From: Paraburkholderia translucens
GTDB lineage: Bacteria; Pseudomonadota; Gammaproteobacteria; Burkholderiales; Burkholderiaceae
Direction of reading: 5' to 3'
Length of the DNA: 64,000 nucleotides
NCBI RefSeq assembly: GCF_020881035.1
Contig: NZ_JAJITC010000006.1
Location: 310,001 to 374,000, forward strand
Below, one piece after another: positions 16,532 to 24,076 of the stretch (positions within the stretch are counted from its first letter, which is position 1; every line of letters starts with the position of its first letter). The position numbers and the translations under genes were made by a program. The notes under the pieces are model-generated. The model had not been told where the DNA came from. It did no database searches and saw nothing but the letters and a program-made list of their open reading frames with translations.

Positions 16532-17971
16532 GTGACAGCCGCTGCGACGGACCCGCCACGCATCACGCAGCTCGGCAAGTACCGCATCGAGGCGATGCTG
16601 GGCGCGGGCGCGATGGGCATCGTCTATCGCGCGTTCGATCCGCACATCGAGAGGCATGTCGCGCTGAAGACGGTCCGCCACGAGCTGTTCGAAGGCGGCG
16701 ACCGATCGAGCCTGATGGCGCGTTTGCGCAATGAGGCTCAGGCGGCCGGCCGGCTCGCGCATCCGAACATCGTCGGCGTGTACGACTATGGCGAGACGGC
16801 GGACACCGCTTATATCGCGATGGAACTCGTCAACGGGCAGGGACTGAAGCAACGGCTCGACGCGGGCCGTCCGCTCGAACTCGCCACCGCGCTCGACTGG
16901 TTCGGGCAACTGCTTGCCGCGCTCGGCTTCGCGCACGAGCACGGGGTCGTGCATCGCGACATCAAGCCCGCGAATCTGCTCGTCAGCACGCAGGGGCGGC
17001 TGAAGGTCGCGGACTTCGGCGTCGCGCATGTCGAGTCGTCCTCGCTGACGCTGGCAGGCGCGATGATCGGCACGCCGAGCTACATGTCGCCGGAGCAGTT
17101 CGCGGGCGAACCGATCGACGGGCGCTCCGACCTCTTTTCCGCCGCGATCGTGCTCTATCAGATGCTGACGGGTCGTCGGCCGTTCACGGGGGCCTCGCAC
17201 GTCGAGGTCATGCGGCAGGTCATGCACGAGACACCGCGAGCGCCTTGCGCCTGCAACCCCGCGCTGCCGCGCGCGCTCGACGACGTGCTCATGCGTGCGT
17301 TGTCCCGACGCCCCGCTGAGCGTTTCCAGACGGCGGACGCGCTGCGCCGGGCCCTTGCCGATGCGCTGGACGGCGCAGCGCCTCTGCCGCCCGAACGCGC
17401 GGAGGCAGCCGAAGACGACCGCACGATTCTGGAAGCGCAGCCGCCGAAACCGGGTGGGCCGCTCGCGTCAGGAACGGGCTCCTGGCGCGGCGAGTCGCTG
17501 CCCTCGTTGACGACGTGGCCCACCACCATGCTTCTCCCGGTCGAGACTCACCTCGCCGCGCAGATCGGGCCAGTGGCGCGTCTGCTCGTGCGGCGCGCCG
17601 CGGCGCGCATCGCCAATGCGCCGGACTTGCCCGCGCTCATCGCGCTGCTCGCGCCGCATGTTCCTTCCGACAAGGGTCGTGCGCAGTTCATTGCCGCCTG
17701 CGCGGATGCGTCCAGCGCAGGCACGACGCATGGCGCCGCGGCTTCACGGCAAGGCGCTACCCAAGGTTCACTCCCTTCTTCATCGCTTGATGAGCAAGAG
17801 GTACAGGCCGCCGCGCGCAAGCTCGCCGTTTATCTCGGCCCGATCGCAACCATCGTCGCGAAGCGCGAAGCACGCCACGCGGCCAGCCTGCGTGCGCTGC
17901 ACGAGCGGCTCGCGGCCGCGATCTCCAACGAAGCCGACCGCGCGCGTTTCGAACGCGACATCGGGCTATAG
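16532..17971 (+). CDS. Soluble Ser/Thr protein kinase (Hanks type)
   Basis: The kinase domain of this 479-aa protein spans about residues 15-275. It has the P-loop GAGAMGIVYRA, catalytic Lys46 (VALK), HRDIKPANLL with Asp143, DFG at 161-163 and the activation-segment end GTPSYMSPEQF. The remaining ~200 residues are Pro/Ala-rich and then helical, with no transmembrane segment. PpkA-type T6SS kinases are often membrane proteins, so this one likely relies on the adjacent DUF3365 sensor for input. Probable targets are the FHA protein or TssL of the nearby T6SS, by analogy with PpkA in Pseudomonas and Agrobacterium. The start is GTG at 16532, two bases after the sensor stop. Confidence 0.9.
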   Translation: MTAAATDPPRITQLGKYRIEAMLGAGAMGIVYRAFDPHIERHVALKTVRHELFEGGDRSSLMARLRNEAQAAGRLAHPNIVGVYDYGETADTAYIAMELVNGQGLKQRLDAGRPLELATALDWFGQLLAALGFAHEHGVVHRDIKPANLLVSTQGRLKVADFGVAHVESSSLTLAGAMIGTPSYMSPEQFAGEPIDGRSDLFSAAIVLYQMLTGRRPFTGASHVEVMRQVMHETPRAPCACNPALPRALDDVLMRALSRRPAERFQTADALRRALADALDGAAPLPPERAEAAEDDRTILEAQPPKPGGPLASGTGSWRGESLPSLTTWPTTMLLPVETHLAAQIGPVARLLVRRAAARIANAPDLPALIALLAPHVPSDKGRAQFIAACADASSAGTTHGAAASRQGATQGSLPSSSLDEQEVQAAARKLAVYLGPIATIVAKREARHAASLRALHERLAAAISNEADRARFERDIGL

Positions 17972-17995
17972 CGACATGCATAAGGAGCACGACCG

Positions 17996-18838
17996 ATGAC
18001 TTCCGACATGCTGACCCGCTGCGCACCGGTCCGCCTTGCCAAGTGCTCGGCGTTCGGCCTCACCGACGCGGGGCGTGTGCGCCGCGAGAATCAGGACCGC
18101 TTCCTGATCGATCCGGCGTCGAACCTGATCGCGGTCGCGGATGGCATGGGCGGTCACGCATTCGGCGCCCGCGCCAGCGCGACTGCGCTCGACTGCATCG
18201 CCGCGCGGCTCTCTGCTGACGCAATACCGCGCGCTCACGCCGGCGCCACGGTCACCGATGATCCCGACGCCACCGTCTACGATGCAACGGCGTGCGCGAT
18301 GCGCGCCGCCGCCGACGCGCTCGATCACGCCAACGCGATCCTGCACGCGATAAACGTGCGCGAGCGTCTTGCGCCTCGATCGATGGGCACTACGTTGACG
18401 GGCATCTGGCAGCCGTCCGGCTCAGGGCGGCTGATCTCGTTTCACGTCGGCGACAGCCGGCTCTACCGCTATCGCGACGGCGCGCTATCGCAGTTGTCGC
18501 GCGACCACACGCTTTATCAGCAGGCGCTGGAGCACGGTGTCATCGAGCATCTGCCGCCACGGAACGCGCTGCTGCAGGCGCTCGGACCGATGCCGTCGAT
18601 CGCCCCCGCCATCGAAGCGCATGCGTGGCTGCCCGCGGACCGTTATCTGCTATGCAGCGACGGTTTGCACGCGGAAGTCTCGCATTGCGAGATCGAGGCG
18701 GTGCTCGGCGCGATGACGCCGCACGGCATCGGCGACGCATGCAGGGACCTCGTGGCGCTCGCGCTGGATGCGGGCGGCAAGGACAACATCACTGCGGTCA
18801 TTGCGTGCTTTCTGGATGTGCCTCGATGTTCTGACTAA
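17996..18838 (+). CDS. PP2C-type Ser/Thr protein phosphatase
   Basis: This 280-aa PPM/PP2C phosphatase has all metal-binding motifs: RRENQDRF (Asp34), AVADGMGGH (Asp49), HVGDSRLYRYR, LLCSDGLH and GGKDNITAVI. It is a cytoplasmic Mn/Mg-dependent enzyme. It lies 24 bp after the kinase gene and closes the four-gene operon, so kinase and phosphatase should act on the same substrates, as PpkA and PppA do in T6SS control. It lacks the TagF fusion seen in some alphaproteobacteria; a separate tagF lies at 24077-24661. Confidence 0.92.
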   Translation: MTSDMLTRCAPVRLAKCSAFGLTDAGRVRRENQDRFLIDPASNLIAVADGMGGHAFGARASATALDCIAARLSADAIPRAHAGATVTDDPDATVYDATACAMRAAADALDHANAILHAINVRERLAPRSMGTTLTGIWQPSGSGRLISFHVGDSRLYRYRDGALSQLSRDHTLYQQALEHGVIEHLPPRNALLQALGPMPSIAPAIEAHAWLPADRYLLCSDGLHAEVSHCEIEAVLGAMTPHGIGDACRDLVALALDAGGKDNITAVIACFLDVPRCSD

Positions 18839-18949
18839 CGGCCCGAAACCTGGTCCCGCAAGGCTTCGAGCGTTGTCGGCCGATCGGGGTCTTTCGGCAT
18901 AAGACTGTGCAGCCCGCCGAAACAAGGCAACTTCCAAGAACGAAGCGGG
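18835..18949 (-). pseudogene. Possible C-terminal coding remnant downstream of the Imm52 genes
   Basis: On the minus strand, a frame ending at 18835 reads GGLHSLMPKDPDRPTTLEALRDQVSGR. It is bounded upstream by a stop near 18949 and has no start codon with a ribosome-binding site. The Pro/Asp-rich segment looks like the conserved tail of a larger protein, not random sequence. I cannot name the family. It overlaps the last bases of the phosphatase gene and may be what is left of a gene displaced when the toxin/immunity module arrived. Confidence 0.2.
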
Positions 18950-18954
18950 CAAGG

Positions 18955-19689
18955 TTAAAGATCGATGTATCGCGGCAACAGGTCCTGGTCTGCCAGGCGG
19001 ATTTCGATATCGTTTGCCGCCTTGACGTGCGTGCGGTTGTTCACGTCAAAGACCTCATCCGTCACGCTGACGATGATCGTGCCTTGCTGCTTGCCATCGC
19101 GCGTGACAGGGATAAGGGCACGCGCTTCGGGAACTTCGCTTGACGTGAGAACGTGCGGCAGGTAGAGCATCCAGCTTACGCCGGGGCGATCATCGAATAC
19201 CTTGTTCGTGTAATAAAAAAACGGTCCATATGTAACGTAAAACGAATCATAGGTTCGAACGACCTCAGAAAGCACTTCGGCTACCGATCTATAGTCGCCA
19301 AGTCGCGAACCCCGTCTTTCATTTTTTTCGTTAAGCGAAATCTCCAGCGACTTCGGGAAAATTTCCCCTCCGTCGATTTCAAGCGATAGCGAAGCACCTA
19401 TTTGATCCGATCGAATTCCATTCCAGATTCCGACTGTCTTCGGATCGTCTTTATTCTTTCTCCCATATTCCTTCGATAGCGCTTCAATAGCTGTCTTGGC
19501 TGGAGCCTTGCCGTCATAGGCGCGATGCTGAAGTGCCTCTTGCGCGGTTTCGCCTTTTAGATACCATTCGCCTAACGTTCGATCTTTCTCTTTCAACAGA
19601 TCCAGGATCGGGCGAAGGCGACGCATATGAGATTCCCAATCTGCATTGGGAATATCGGTACGGTCACGGTGTTGCTCGGATAGATTCAT
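18955..19689 (-). CDS. Imm52-family immunity protein, downstream copy
   Basis: This 244-aa cytoplasmic protein starts MNLSEQHRDRTDIPNADWE. It is the immunity partner of the Tox-REase-5 nuclease encoded seven bases upstream. The family pattern is visible in LGEWYLKGETAQEALQHR, VGIWNGIRSD, DDRPGVSWMLYLPHVLT and the end ANDIEIRLADQDLLPRYIDL. It parallels the protein at 20409-21143 along its whole length. The C-terminal ~60 residues are nearly identical, while the middle (about 95-165) differs. That pattern fits an immunity protein tuned to its own toxin. It is the last gene of the effector operon. Confidence 0.85.
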   Translation of the reverse strand: MNLSEQHRDRTDIPNADWESHMRRLRPILDLLKEKDRTLGEWYLKGETAQEALQHRAYDGKAPAKTAIEALSKEYGRKNKDDPKTVGIWNGIRSDQIGASLSLEIDGGEIFPKSLEISLNEKNERRGSRLGDYRSVAEVLSEVVRTYDSFYVTYGPFFYYTNKVFDDRPGVSWMLYLPHVLTSSEVPEARALIPVTRDGKQQGTIIVSVTDEVFDVNNRTHVKAANDIEIRLADQDLLPRYIDL

Positions 19690-19696
19690 TGCTTCC

Positions 19697-20317
19697 TCAC
19701 GGCTGGCAGACAGAAGGAACAGCCAATTTTTGCAGAGTTGGCAACATGAACGCTCTTGTCTTCGGAGTCTGGAAATACCACATTAGCTTGGCCGGAGGGT
19801 TTCCGCGCACAGTCGTGCCCTGCTTTTTGATCTGCTCGGTCATTCCTGTAAAGCCCTTGAAAAATTCAAGGGGCTGTCCGTTTCCGCCGATAAATTGATC
19901 ATAATTTCCCTTTGCCTCTTGCAGAAGGCATTGTGATGGCCGAAATCCATCGAAGTCCGTGCCAAGCCACTCCCATTCCATATTCCAGCCTTGGCTGGTA
20001 TCTCGACCTCTACCGTCCGTCATGACCCCGTACTCGAATCCGGTAATGCGGGCTTGATAGCGTCGAGGCTCCGGGTTCATGCTATGGTTCTTTTGCACCT
20101 TAGCACCCTTTTCTGGCGGGCACTTGCACGCTCTTTCGCGCTCACGGGAGTGGTCGCGCGGTAGTGAGCCCCATCCGCCCTCTGCACCCGCACCAGTGCC
20201 GTTGCTGTCCGCGGCGCCTGTAGACGGTGCGGCGATTGGGAACGGAACAGGGATAGGCATTGCCTGCGCCATCGCGTGCGCCGCGGCTTCGAGCGTTGCG
20301 AGGAATGGAATACCCAT
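19697..20317 (-). CDS. Tox-REase-5 nuclease effector, downstream copy
   Basis: This is a 206-aa T6SS-type effector. Residues 1-50 form a hydrophobic N-terminal segment (MGIPFLATLEAAAHAMAQAM) and a Pro/Gly/Ala linker. The Tox-REase-5 domain follows from KCPPEKGAKVQKNHSMNPEPRRYQ (with the residues split between two strands). The restriction-endonuclease-fold catalytic core is in TDFDGF (Asp121/Asp123) and LLQEAKGNYDQF (Glu134-Ala-Lys136), the PD-ExK pattern. It should cut DNA in a rival cell. P. aeruginosa TseT has the same domain. The start ATG is identical in context to the other copy. The immunity gene follows after seven bases. Confidence 0.85.
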   Translation of the reverse strand: MGIPFLATLEAAAHAMAQAMPIPVPFPIAAPSTGAADSNGTGAGAEGGWGSLPRDHSRERERACKCPPEKGAKVQKNHSMNPEPRRYQARITGFEYGVMTDGRGRDTSQGWNMEWEWLGTDFDGFRPSQCLLQEAKGNYDQFIGGNGQPLEFFKGFTGMTEQIKKQGTTVRGNPPAKLMWYFQTPKTRAFMLPTLQKLAVPSVCQP

Positions 20318-20356
20318 CAGCGGTTCTCCTTCATTTTTTGGTGCCTTTTATGCGTT
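20317..20356 (-). pseudogene. Duplicated 3' end of the co-adaptor gene
   Basis: In front of the second toxin copy the minus strand reads THKRHQKMKENR and a stop overlapping the toxin ATG. This is the counterpart of THKRQQEMKEKR, the end of the co-adaptor gene at 21771. Upstream of this point the similarity stops. The fragment keeps the ribosome-binding site that overlaps the end of the co-adaptor gene, so the second toxin copy retained its translation signal. It marks one breakpoint of the tandem duplication. Confidence 0.65.
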
Positions 20357-20408
20357 GGGGACTTTTCGCAGGAAAGAGGCCCGCTGAAGCGGGAATAGCG
20401 AGCCAAAC

Positions 20409-21143
20409 TCAGAGATCAACGAATCGCGGCAACAGGTCTTGGTCTGCCAGCCGAATCTCAATGTCATTCGCCACCTTTAGATGCTCCCGATTATTCACGT
20501 CAAAGACTTCATCCGTCACGCTGACGATGATCGTGCCTTGCTGCTCGCCATCGCGCATGACAGGGATAAGGTCGCGCGCTTCAGGCACCTGGGCTAGCGT
20601 GAGAACGTGCGGCAGGTAGAGCATCCAGCTTACGCCGGGGCGATCATCGAACGTTTTTTCGGCATTATAAGAATGCGGCCCCAAAGTGACGTAGAGCGAT
20701 CCGTAAGCATTCACGATTTTCTCAATCACACCTGCGGCGGATATATAGTTACCAAGGCGGGAGTATGAAGATTCGTCTTTTTCATTAATTTCAATTTCAA
20801 TTGATTTTGCAAACAACCCCTTTCCATCAATCCCAATCCTTATCGACGCACCTTCTTCATCGGAATTAATCCCGTTCCATATCCCTATTGTTTTTGGCTT
20901 GTCCTTTCCTTTCCCTCGATATTTTTTCGAAAAGAAATCAATAGCAGCGGTTGAAGGTGCCATATCTTCATATACGCGACGTTGAAGCGCTTCCTGTTCC
21001 GTCATTCCCTTGACGTACCATTCGCCTAGCCTTCGGTCCGTCTCCTTCAACACGCTAACGACTGGGAGCAAGCGTCGAAGATGGTATTCCCAATCGCTGC
21101 TTGAAAGATCACTACGATCACGATGTTGTTCAGAAATATTCAT
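20409..21143 (-). CDS. Imm52-family immunity protein, upstream copy
   Basis: This 244-aa protein starts MNISEQHRDRSDLSSSDWE and has the same length as its paralogue at 18955-19689. Shared blocks are LGEWYVKGMTEQEALQRR, IGIWNGINSDEEGAS, DDRPGVSWMLYLPHVLT and GTIIVSVTDEVFDVNNR. The block around residues 75-165 is markedly different and more Lys/Glu-rich. It begins seven bases after the matching toxin gene and should neutralise that toxin. Both copies are full length with intact ends, so both pairs are probably functional. Confidence 0.85.
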   Translation of the reverse strand: MNISEQHRDRSDLSSSDWEYHLRRLLPVVSVLKETDRRLGEWYVKGMTEQEALQRRVYEDMAPSTAAIDFFSKKYRGKGKDKPKTIGIWNGINSDEEGASIRIGIDGKGLFAKSIEIEINEKDESSYSRLGNYISAAGVIEKIVNAYGSLYVTLGPHSYNAEKTFDDRPGVSWMLYLPHVLTLAQVPEARDLIPVMRDGEQQGTIIVSVTDEVFDVNNREHLKVANDIEIRLADQDLLPRFVDL

Positions 21144-21150
21144 TGACTAC

Positions 21151-21771
21151 TCACGGTTGGTAGACAGATGAAACGTTAAATTTTTGGAGCACTGACAACA
21201 TAAGCTCTCTTGTCTTTGGCGTCTGGAAATACCACATAAGCCTCGTGGGTGGATTGAGCCGAACAACGGTGCCCTGTTCTTCGATCGCTTCAACCATATC
21301 GTCGAAGCCTTCAAAAAACGGAAGCGGCTTTCCTTTTTTGTCCAGAAATTGATCGTAATTCGCCTTGGCCTCCTGCAATAGACATTGCTTATCTTGGAAG
21401 CCATCAAAATAGATCCCTTCCCAAAACCACTCCATATTCCAGCCGGTCCTCGTTTCCCTACCTTTCTCGTCTGTCTCTATACGATATTCGAAGCCCGTAA
21501 TATGGGCTTGGTAGCGGCGCGGCTCGGGGTTCATGCTATGGTTTTTTTGCACCTTAGCACCTTTTTCTGGCGGGCACTTGCAGGGCCTTTCGCGTTCGCG
21601 GGACCGGTCACGCGGTAGTTCGCCCCATCCGCCCTCTGCACCCGCGCCAGTGCCACTGCCGCCCGTAGAACCGGCAGACGGTGCGGGGGTCGGGACTGGA
21701 ACGGGTATAGGCATTGCCTGCGCCATCGCGTGCGCCGCGGCTTCGAGCGTTGCGAGGAATGGAATACCCAT
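21151..21771 (-). CDS. Tox-REase-5 nuclease effector, upstream copy
   Basis: This 206-aa protein is paralogous to the effector at 19697-20317. The first ~27 residues, the CKCPPEKGAKVQ segment and the C-terminal LMWYFQTPKTR are nearly identical between copies. The catalytic region YFDGF / LLQEAKANYDQF keeps the Asp and the Glu-x-Lys pair. Surface-exposed loops differ (for example around residues 97-125 and 140-170), matching the divergence in the immunity proteins. Its ATG overlaps the stop of the co-adaptor gene by one base (TGATG), which indicates coupled translation and supports co-delivery with the adaptor pair. Confidence 0.85.
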   Translation of the reverse strand: MGIPFLATLEAAAHAMAQAMPIPVPVPTPAPSAGSTGGSGTGAGAEGGWGELPRDRSRERERPCKCPPEKGAKVQKNHSMNPEPRRYQAHITGFEYRIETDEKGRETRTGWNMEWFWEGIYFDGFQDKQCLLQEAKANYDQFLDKKGKPLPFFEGFDDMVEAIEEQGTVVRLNPPTRLMWYFQTPKTRELMLSVLQKFNVSSVYQP

Positions 21772-22115
21772 CAGCGTTTCTCCTTCATTTCCTGTTGCCT
21801 TTTATGCGTTACCTGCATCAGCATTTCGAATCGCTGTTCAGCCGAAACGCCCGGTTTGTGCAGCCACGCCACGACCGCCGGAATCCAGTAGAACCCCGGC
21901 GTGGCTGCTTCCGCATACAGGAAATCGACTATCGGCACGTCACGCGTAAAGCGCAGCATCCTTGTTTGCGCGAAGGCTGCATTAAGCCGATCGCGCAAGG
22001 TCGGATCATTGGCGAGCGCGGGATAGTCGCGCACGATATGACCACGGATAAAATCCACATAGTTGCGGTCTTCATGGGCTTTCAGAAGCGCCCATTGTCC
22101 TTCGGTCAATTCCAT
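21771..22115 (-). CDS. Probable co-adaptor (co-TecT position)
   Basis: This 114-aa all-helical protein starts MELTEGQWALLKAHEDRNYV and has a tryptophan-containing central part (GFYWIPAVVAWLHKPG) and a very basic end. It lies between the DUF4123 adaptor gene (44-bp overlap) and the first nuclease gene (1-bp overlap). In P. aeruginosa the same position, tecT / co-tecT / tseT / tsiT, is held by the co-chaperone that releases TseT from TecT. I assign the role from position and size, without a recognised domain. Its last 12 codons are duplicated in front of the second toxin. Confidence 0.65.
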   Translation of the reverse strand: MELTEGQWALLKAHEDRNYVDFIRGHIVRDYPALANDPTLRDRLNAAFAQTRMLRFTRDVPIVDFLYAEAATPGFYWIPAVVAWLHKPGVSAEQRFEMLMQVTHKRQQEMKEKR

Positions 22116-22605
22116 TGTCGTTGATGGTGAACCGTCGTCCTTCGTTGAGGTAGTGCCACGCGTCGGCAGCCCTGAAAAGCTCGCGCTCGCTCCTGCCGTG
22201 GCATACCGCATTGAGCGCATGCAACACCCTGGGGTCCCAGAAGCGCAGCACGGCGGATCGTCCTTCCGGTATCCGGACAGTCAGGTGCGGGCGCAGCTTT
22301 GCAGCCTGCCTCTCCAGGCTCTCCGAGCTAATCAGCCAGATCACGCCTGGGCGGGCCTGTTCGAGTTCGCGCAGGTCCGCAAGATGGTCGCGCGCCGTCT
22401 TCGGATCAACCAGCCACGGCCCCGCGTGCGCGAGTGCCACGTCGTTCGTTCCCGCGAACAGCGAAACCGTCCTGTCGTTTTCGGGCGTGAGTTGCTGGCC
22501 GGTATGCTGCTGGTACTGGATACCATCGACTAGCGCCAGCACGTTGCCACTGAAGCGCTGTTCCCCATACTGGCGAAGCTGTTCCTTCACAGAGGCGGTA
22601 ATCAT
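22072..22605 (-). CDS. DUF4123 effector adaptor/chaperone (TecT-like)
   Basis: This 177-aa protein starts MITASVKEQLRQYGEQRF. It has the DUF4123 pattern: YQQHTGQQLTPENDRTVSLFAG followed by HAGPWLVDP, then a HLADLRELEQARPGVIWLISS block and LRFWDPRVLHAL near the end. DUF4123 proteins load specific effectors on VgrG or PAAR tips. The ATG at 22605 is chosen because it overlaps the stop of the upstream gene (TGATG). The protein should escort the Tox-REase-5 nucleases. No vgrG or PAAR gene lies directly upstream, so the spike at 32358-34768 or a remote one must be used. Confidence 0.85.
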   Translation of the reverse strand: MITASVKEQLRQYGEQRFSGNVLALVDGIQYQQHTGQQLTPENDRTVSLFAGTNDVALAHAGPWLVDPKTARDHLADLRELEQARPGVIWLISSESLERQAAKLRPHLTVRIPEGRSAVLRFWDPRVLHALNAVCHGRSERELFRAADAWHYLNEGRRFTINDNGIDRRTMGASESP

Positions 22606-22976
22606 CAGCGCTCCAGGATCATCGCGCCTTGCCCGGCAGCGTGGATCATGCATTCGAGGCAGATGGACGACTCCGGAAGCACTGACCGGGGCATTGCGCG
22701 GTGGAGCGATAACGGGCCTTCTTCCTGCACGGTATCAGGGGAGCGTCCGCGACATTCACAAGCCCATGCGTAACCGAGGGCTTCGGCCATCTCGTAACCG
22801 GTTGGATACGACTTCAGCCTGTCAAACGGAAACCATTCGCCGGTTTCGGCGTTCAGCGCCATTGCGGAAGGCATTGGCGGGAATGTGGAATATATTGAAT
22901 AGGTCACGCGGCAACACAGACATTCTTCCTCGTCCGTCATAAGCTCCCGGGTGCCTTCCTGTGCTTGTTGTTGCAT
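22605..22976 (-). CDS. Cysteine-rich protein heading the effector operon
   Basis: This 123-aa protein starts MQQQAQEGTRELMTDEEE after an AGGAGGAGG ribosome-binding site. It contains cysteine clusters CLCC (about 19-22), CEC (about 73-75) and CLEC (about 107-110), a pattern that suggests one or two zinc-ribbon-like metal sites. There is no signal peptide. The family is not recognised. It takes the position of the PAAR gene in the P. aeruginosa tecT-tseT locus, yet shows no PAAR motif. Its one-base overlap with the adaptor gene makes it part of the delivery module, perhaps as an adaptor component or regulator. Confidence 0.6.
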   Translation of the reverse strand: MQQQAQEGTRELMTDEEECLCCRVTYSIYSTFPPMPSAMALNAETGEWFPFDRLKSYPTGYEMAEALGYAWACECRGRSPDTVQEEGPLSLHRAMPRSVLPESSICLECMIHAAGQGAMILER

Positions 22977-23140
22977 TCGACCTCCTCCTGTCTACCAGTC
23001 GACACCTGAACAATTAACCGGCCAGACGGGTCCCGGTCAACCGCTTTAAATCGGGATAGAGCCGCTTTGACAAACATTAACAATATTTCAGCGCATCTCA
23101 TTTTCCGGTGCGCTTTTTCCGGTATGGGCTCCTTAACAAT

Positions 23141-23245
23141 TCAAGGCGGCATTGCGCCGTTCCCGTTGCCTTCGATGTGAATCACGGTGCAGGCCGCTAG
23201 CGGCGCATCGGCGAACGCGATCAGCGTCAATGCAATGCGTAGCAT
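23141..23245 (-). CDS. Possible very small exported peptide
   Basis: A 34-residue frame starts MLRIALTLIAFADAPLAACT at 23245. It is a plausible signal peptide with a lipobox-like LAAC, and ends after IHIEGNGNGAMPP. There is no strong ribosome-binding site. It lies between the exported 155-aa protein gene and the effector operon, all on the minus strand. It may be a tiny lipoprotein, like lysis-type peptides, or a broken longer gene. Confidence 0.3.
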   Translation of the reverse strand: MLRIALTLIAFADAPLAACTVIHIEGNGNGAMPP

Positions 23246-23357
23246 GATCGAAACGTTCGGGGAGACGTACGCAATGGCGTCAGCCTTGCCGTCACGGTTC
23301 GCTGTACTCGCACAAACCCTTTGTTCGTTAGAGGCTTTGCCGAAGCGGAGCAAGTTC

Positions 23358-23825
23358 TCACTTGATAGCTTTGGTTGTCGGCGTGACGCGCGAATCGTTG
23401 CATAGCCTTTCGCACCCGCCGTTACAGATTGGCACAAGGGTCACTGATATCTGATTGAGTGCTGCACTTCCTTTATCGCCAATATCGGGTTTCTTGATGA
23501 TTCTCGTATCAATCCAGATGTTTCCTTCTTTCACGCCGAGTTGGACGAGATAGGTCTTGAGCGCCGCTGCGCGTGCTTCTGCGATTGTTTTGGGAGCTTG
23601 CTCTTTCACGTACCCGCCTGCATACACAATGCCACGGATTTCCGCATCGGGCCATTGGCGTGCTGCCATAACCATGTCGGCGATTCTTAGCCGATCGGAA
23701 TTGGGAATGTCCACGGAATTAAGCGGTAAGCTATTTTCCATGCCTTCGGAGATCGTACAGGCATTTGCTCCACCTATCATCCCGATCGCACAGAGCATCA
23801 TTACACGGAGCAGTTTGTAGGACAT
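23358..23825 (-). CDS. Small exported protein with a weak OmpA-like C-terminal pattern
   Basis: This 155-aa protein has an N-terminal signal peptide, MSYKLLRVMMLCAIGMIGGA, cleaved near NAC, and the cysteine after it leaves open a lipoprotein. The mature part has a strand-helix-strand run (AEIRGIVYAGGYVKEQAP, TIAEARAAALKTYLVQLGV, SVTLVPIC) resembling the alternating pattern of OmpA/MotB peptidoglycan-binding domains. The canonical TDxxG motif is absent. It precedes the effector module and follows tagF on the same strand. Its function is unknown. It could be an outer-membrane or peptidoglycan accessory of the T6SS. Confidence 0.55.
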   Translation of the reverse strand: MSYKLLRVMMLCAIGMIGGANACTISEGMENSLPLNSVDIPNSDRLRIADMVMAARQWPDAEIRGIVYAGGYVKEQAPKTIAEARAAALKTYLVQLGVKEGNIWIDTRIIKKPDIGDKGSAALNQISVTLVPICNGGCERLCNDSRVTPTTKAIK

Positions 23826-24076
23826 TCGTTATATCTCCGGTGGTCTATTGACGCATGCCAACGTAACACGTCAGGCAGTCAGCATTTTTTATTGCTTCAT
23901 CTGGGTTATTGTGTGCCCAAAACGAAAGGCCGATACTGTCTCGAGCAGATCGCCGTCGGCGAGAATAACGTCCACATTCGATTCAGGTGTTGTGTTTGTC
24001 ACCGCTATATTGTGGACTATCTGAAGGTCTGGCCGACCTGAATCATGAGCTCCAGCAGGTTCCAGTGTTCGTGCAC

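Larger units (their letters stand above)
18955..21811 (-). repeat. Tandem duplication of toxin-immunity unit, 1454-bp period
   Basis: Two copies of a ~1.4-kb unit lie head to tail (18955-20356 and 20409-21811). All four gene boundaries are offset by exactly 1454 bp. Each unit contains an Imm52 gene, a Tox-REase-5 gene and the last 12 codons of the upstream co-adaptor gene. The extra co-adaptor tail in front of the second toxin shows that the breakpoint lay inside that gene and gives the direction of duplication. Ends of the unit are almost identical and the middle is diverged. Confidence 0.85.

Noticed and set aside
23889..24002. A 37-codon minus-strand frame (GTG at 24002) between tagF and the exported 155-aa gene
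   Set aside because: No ribosome-binding site, no signal or domain, and start by GTG only; may be a fragment but cannot be supported.
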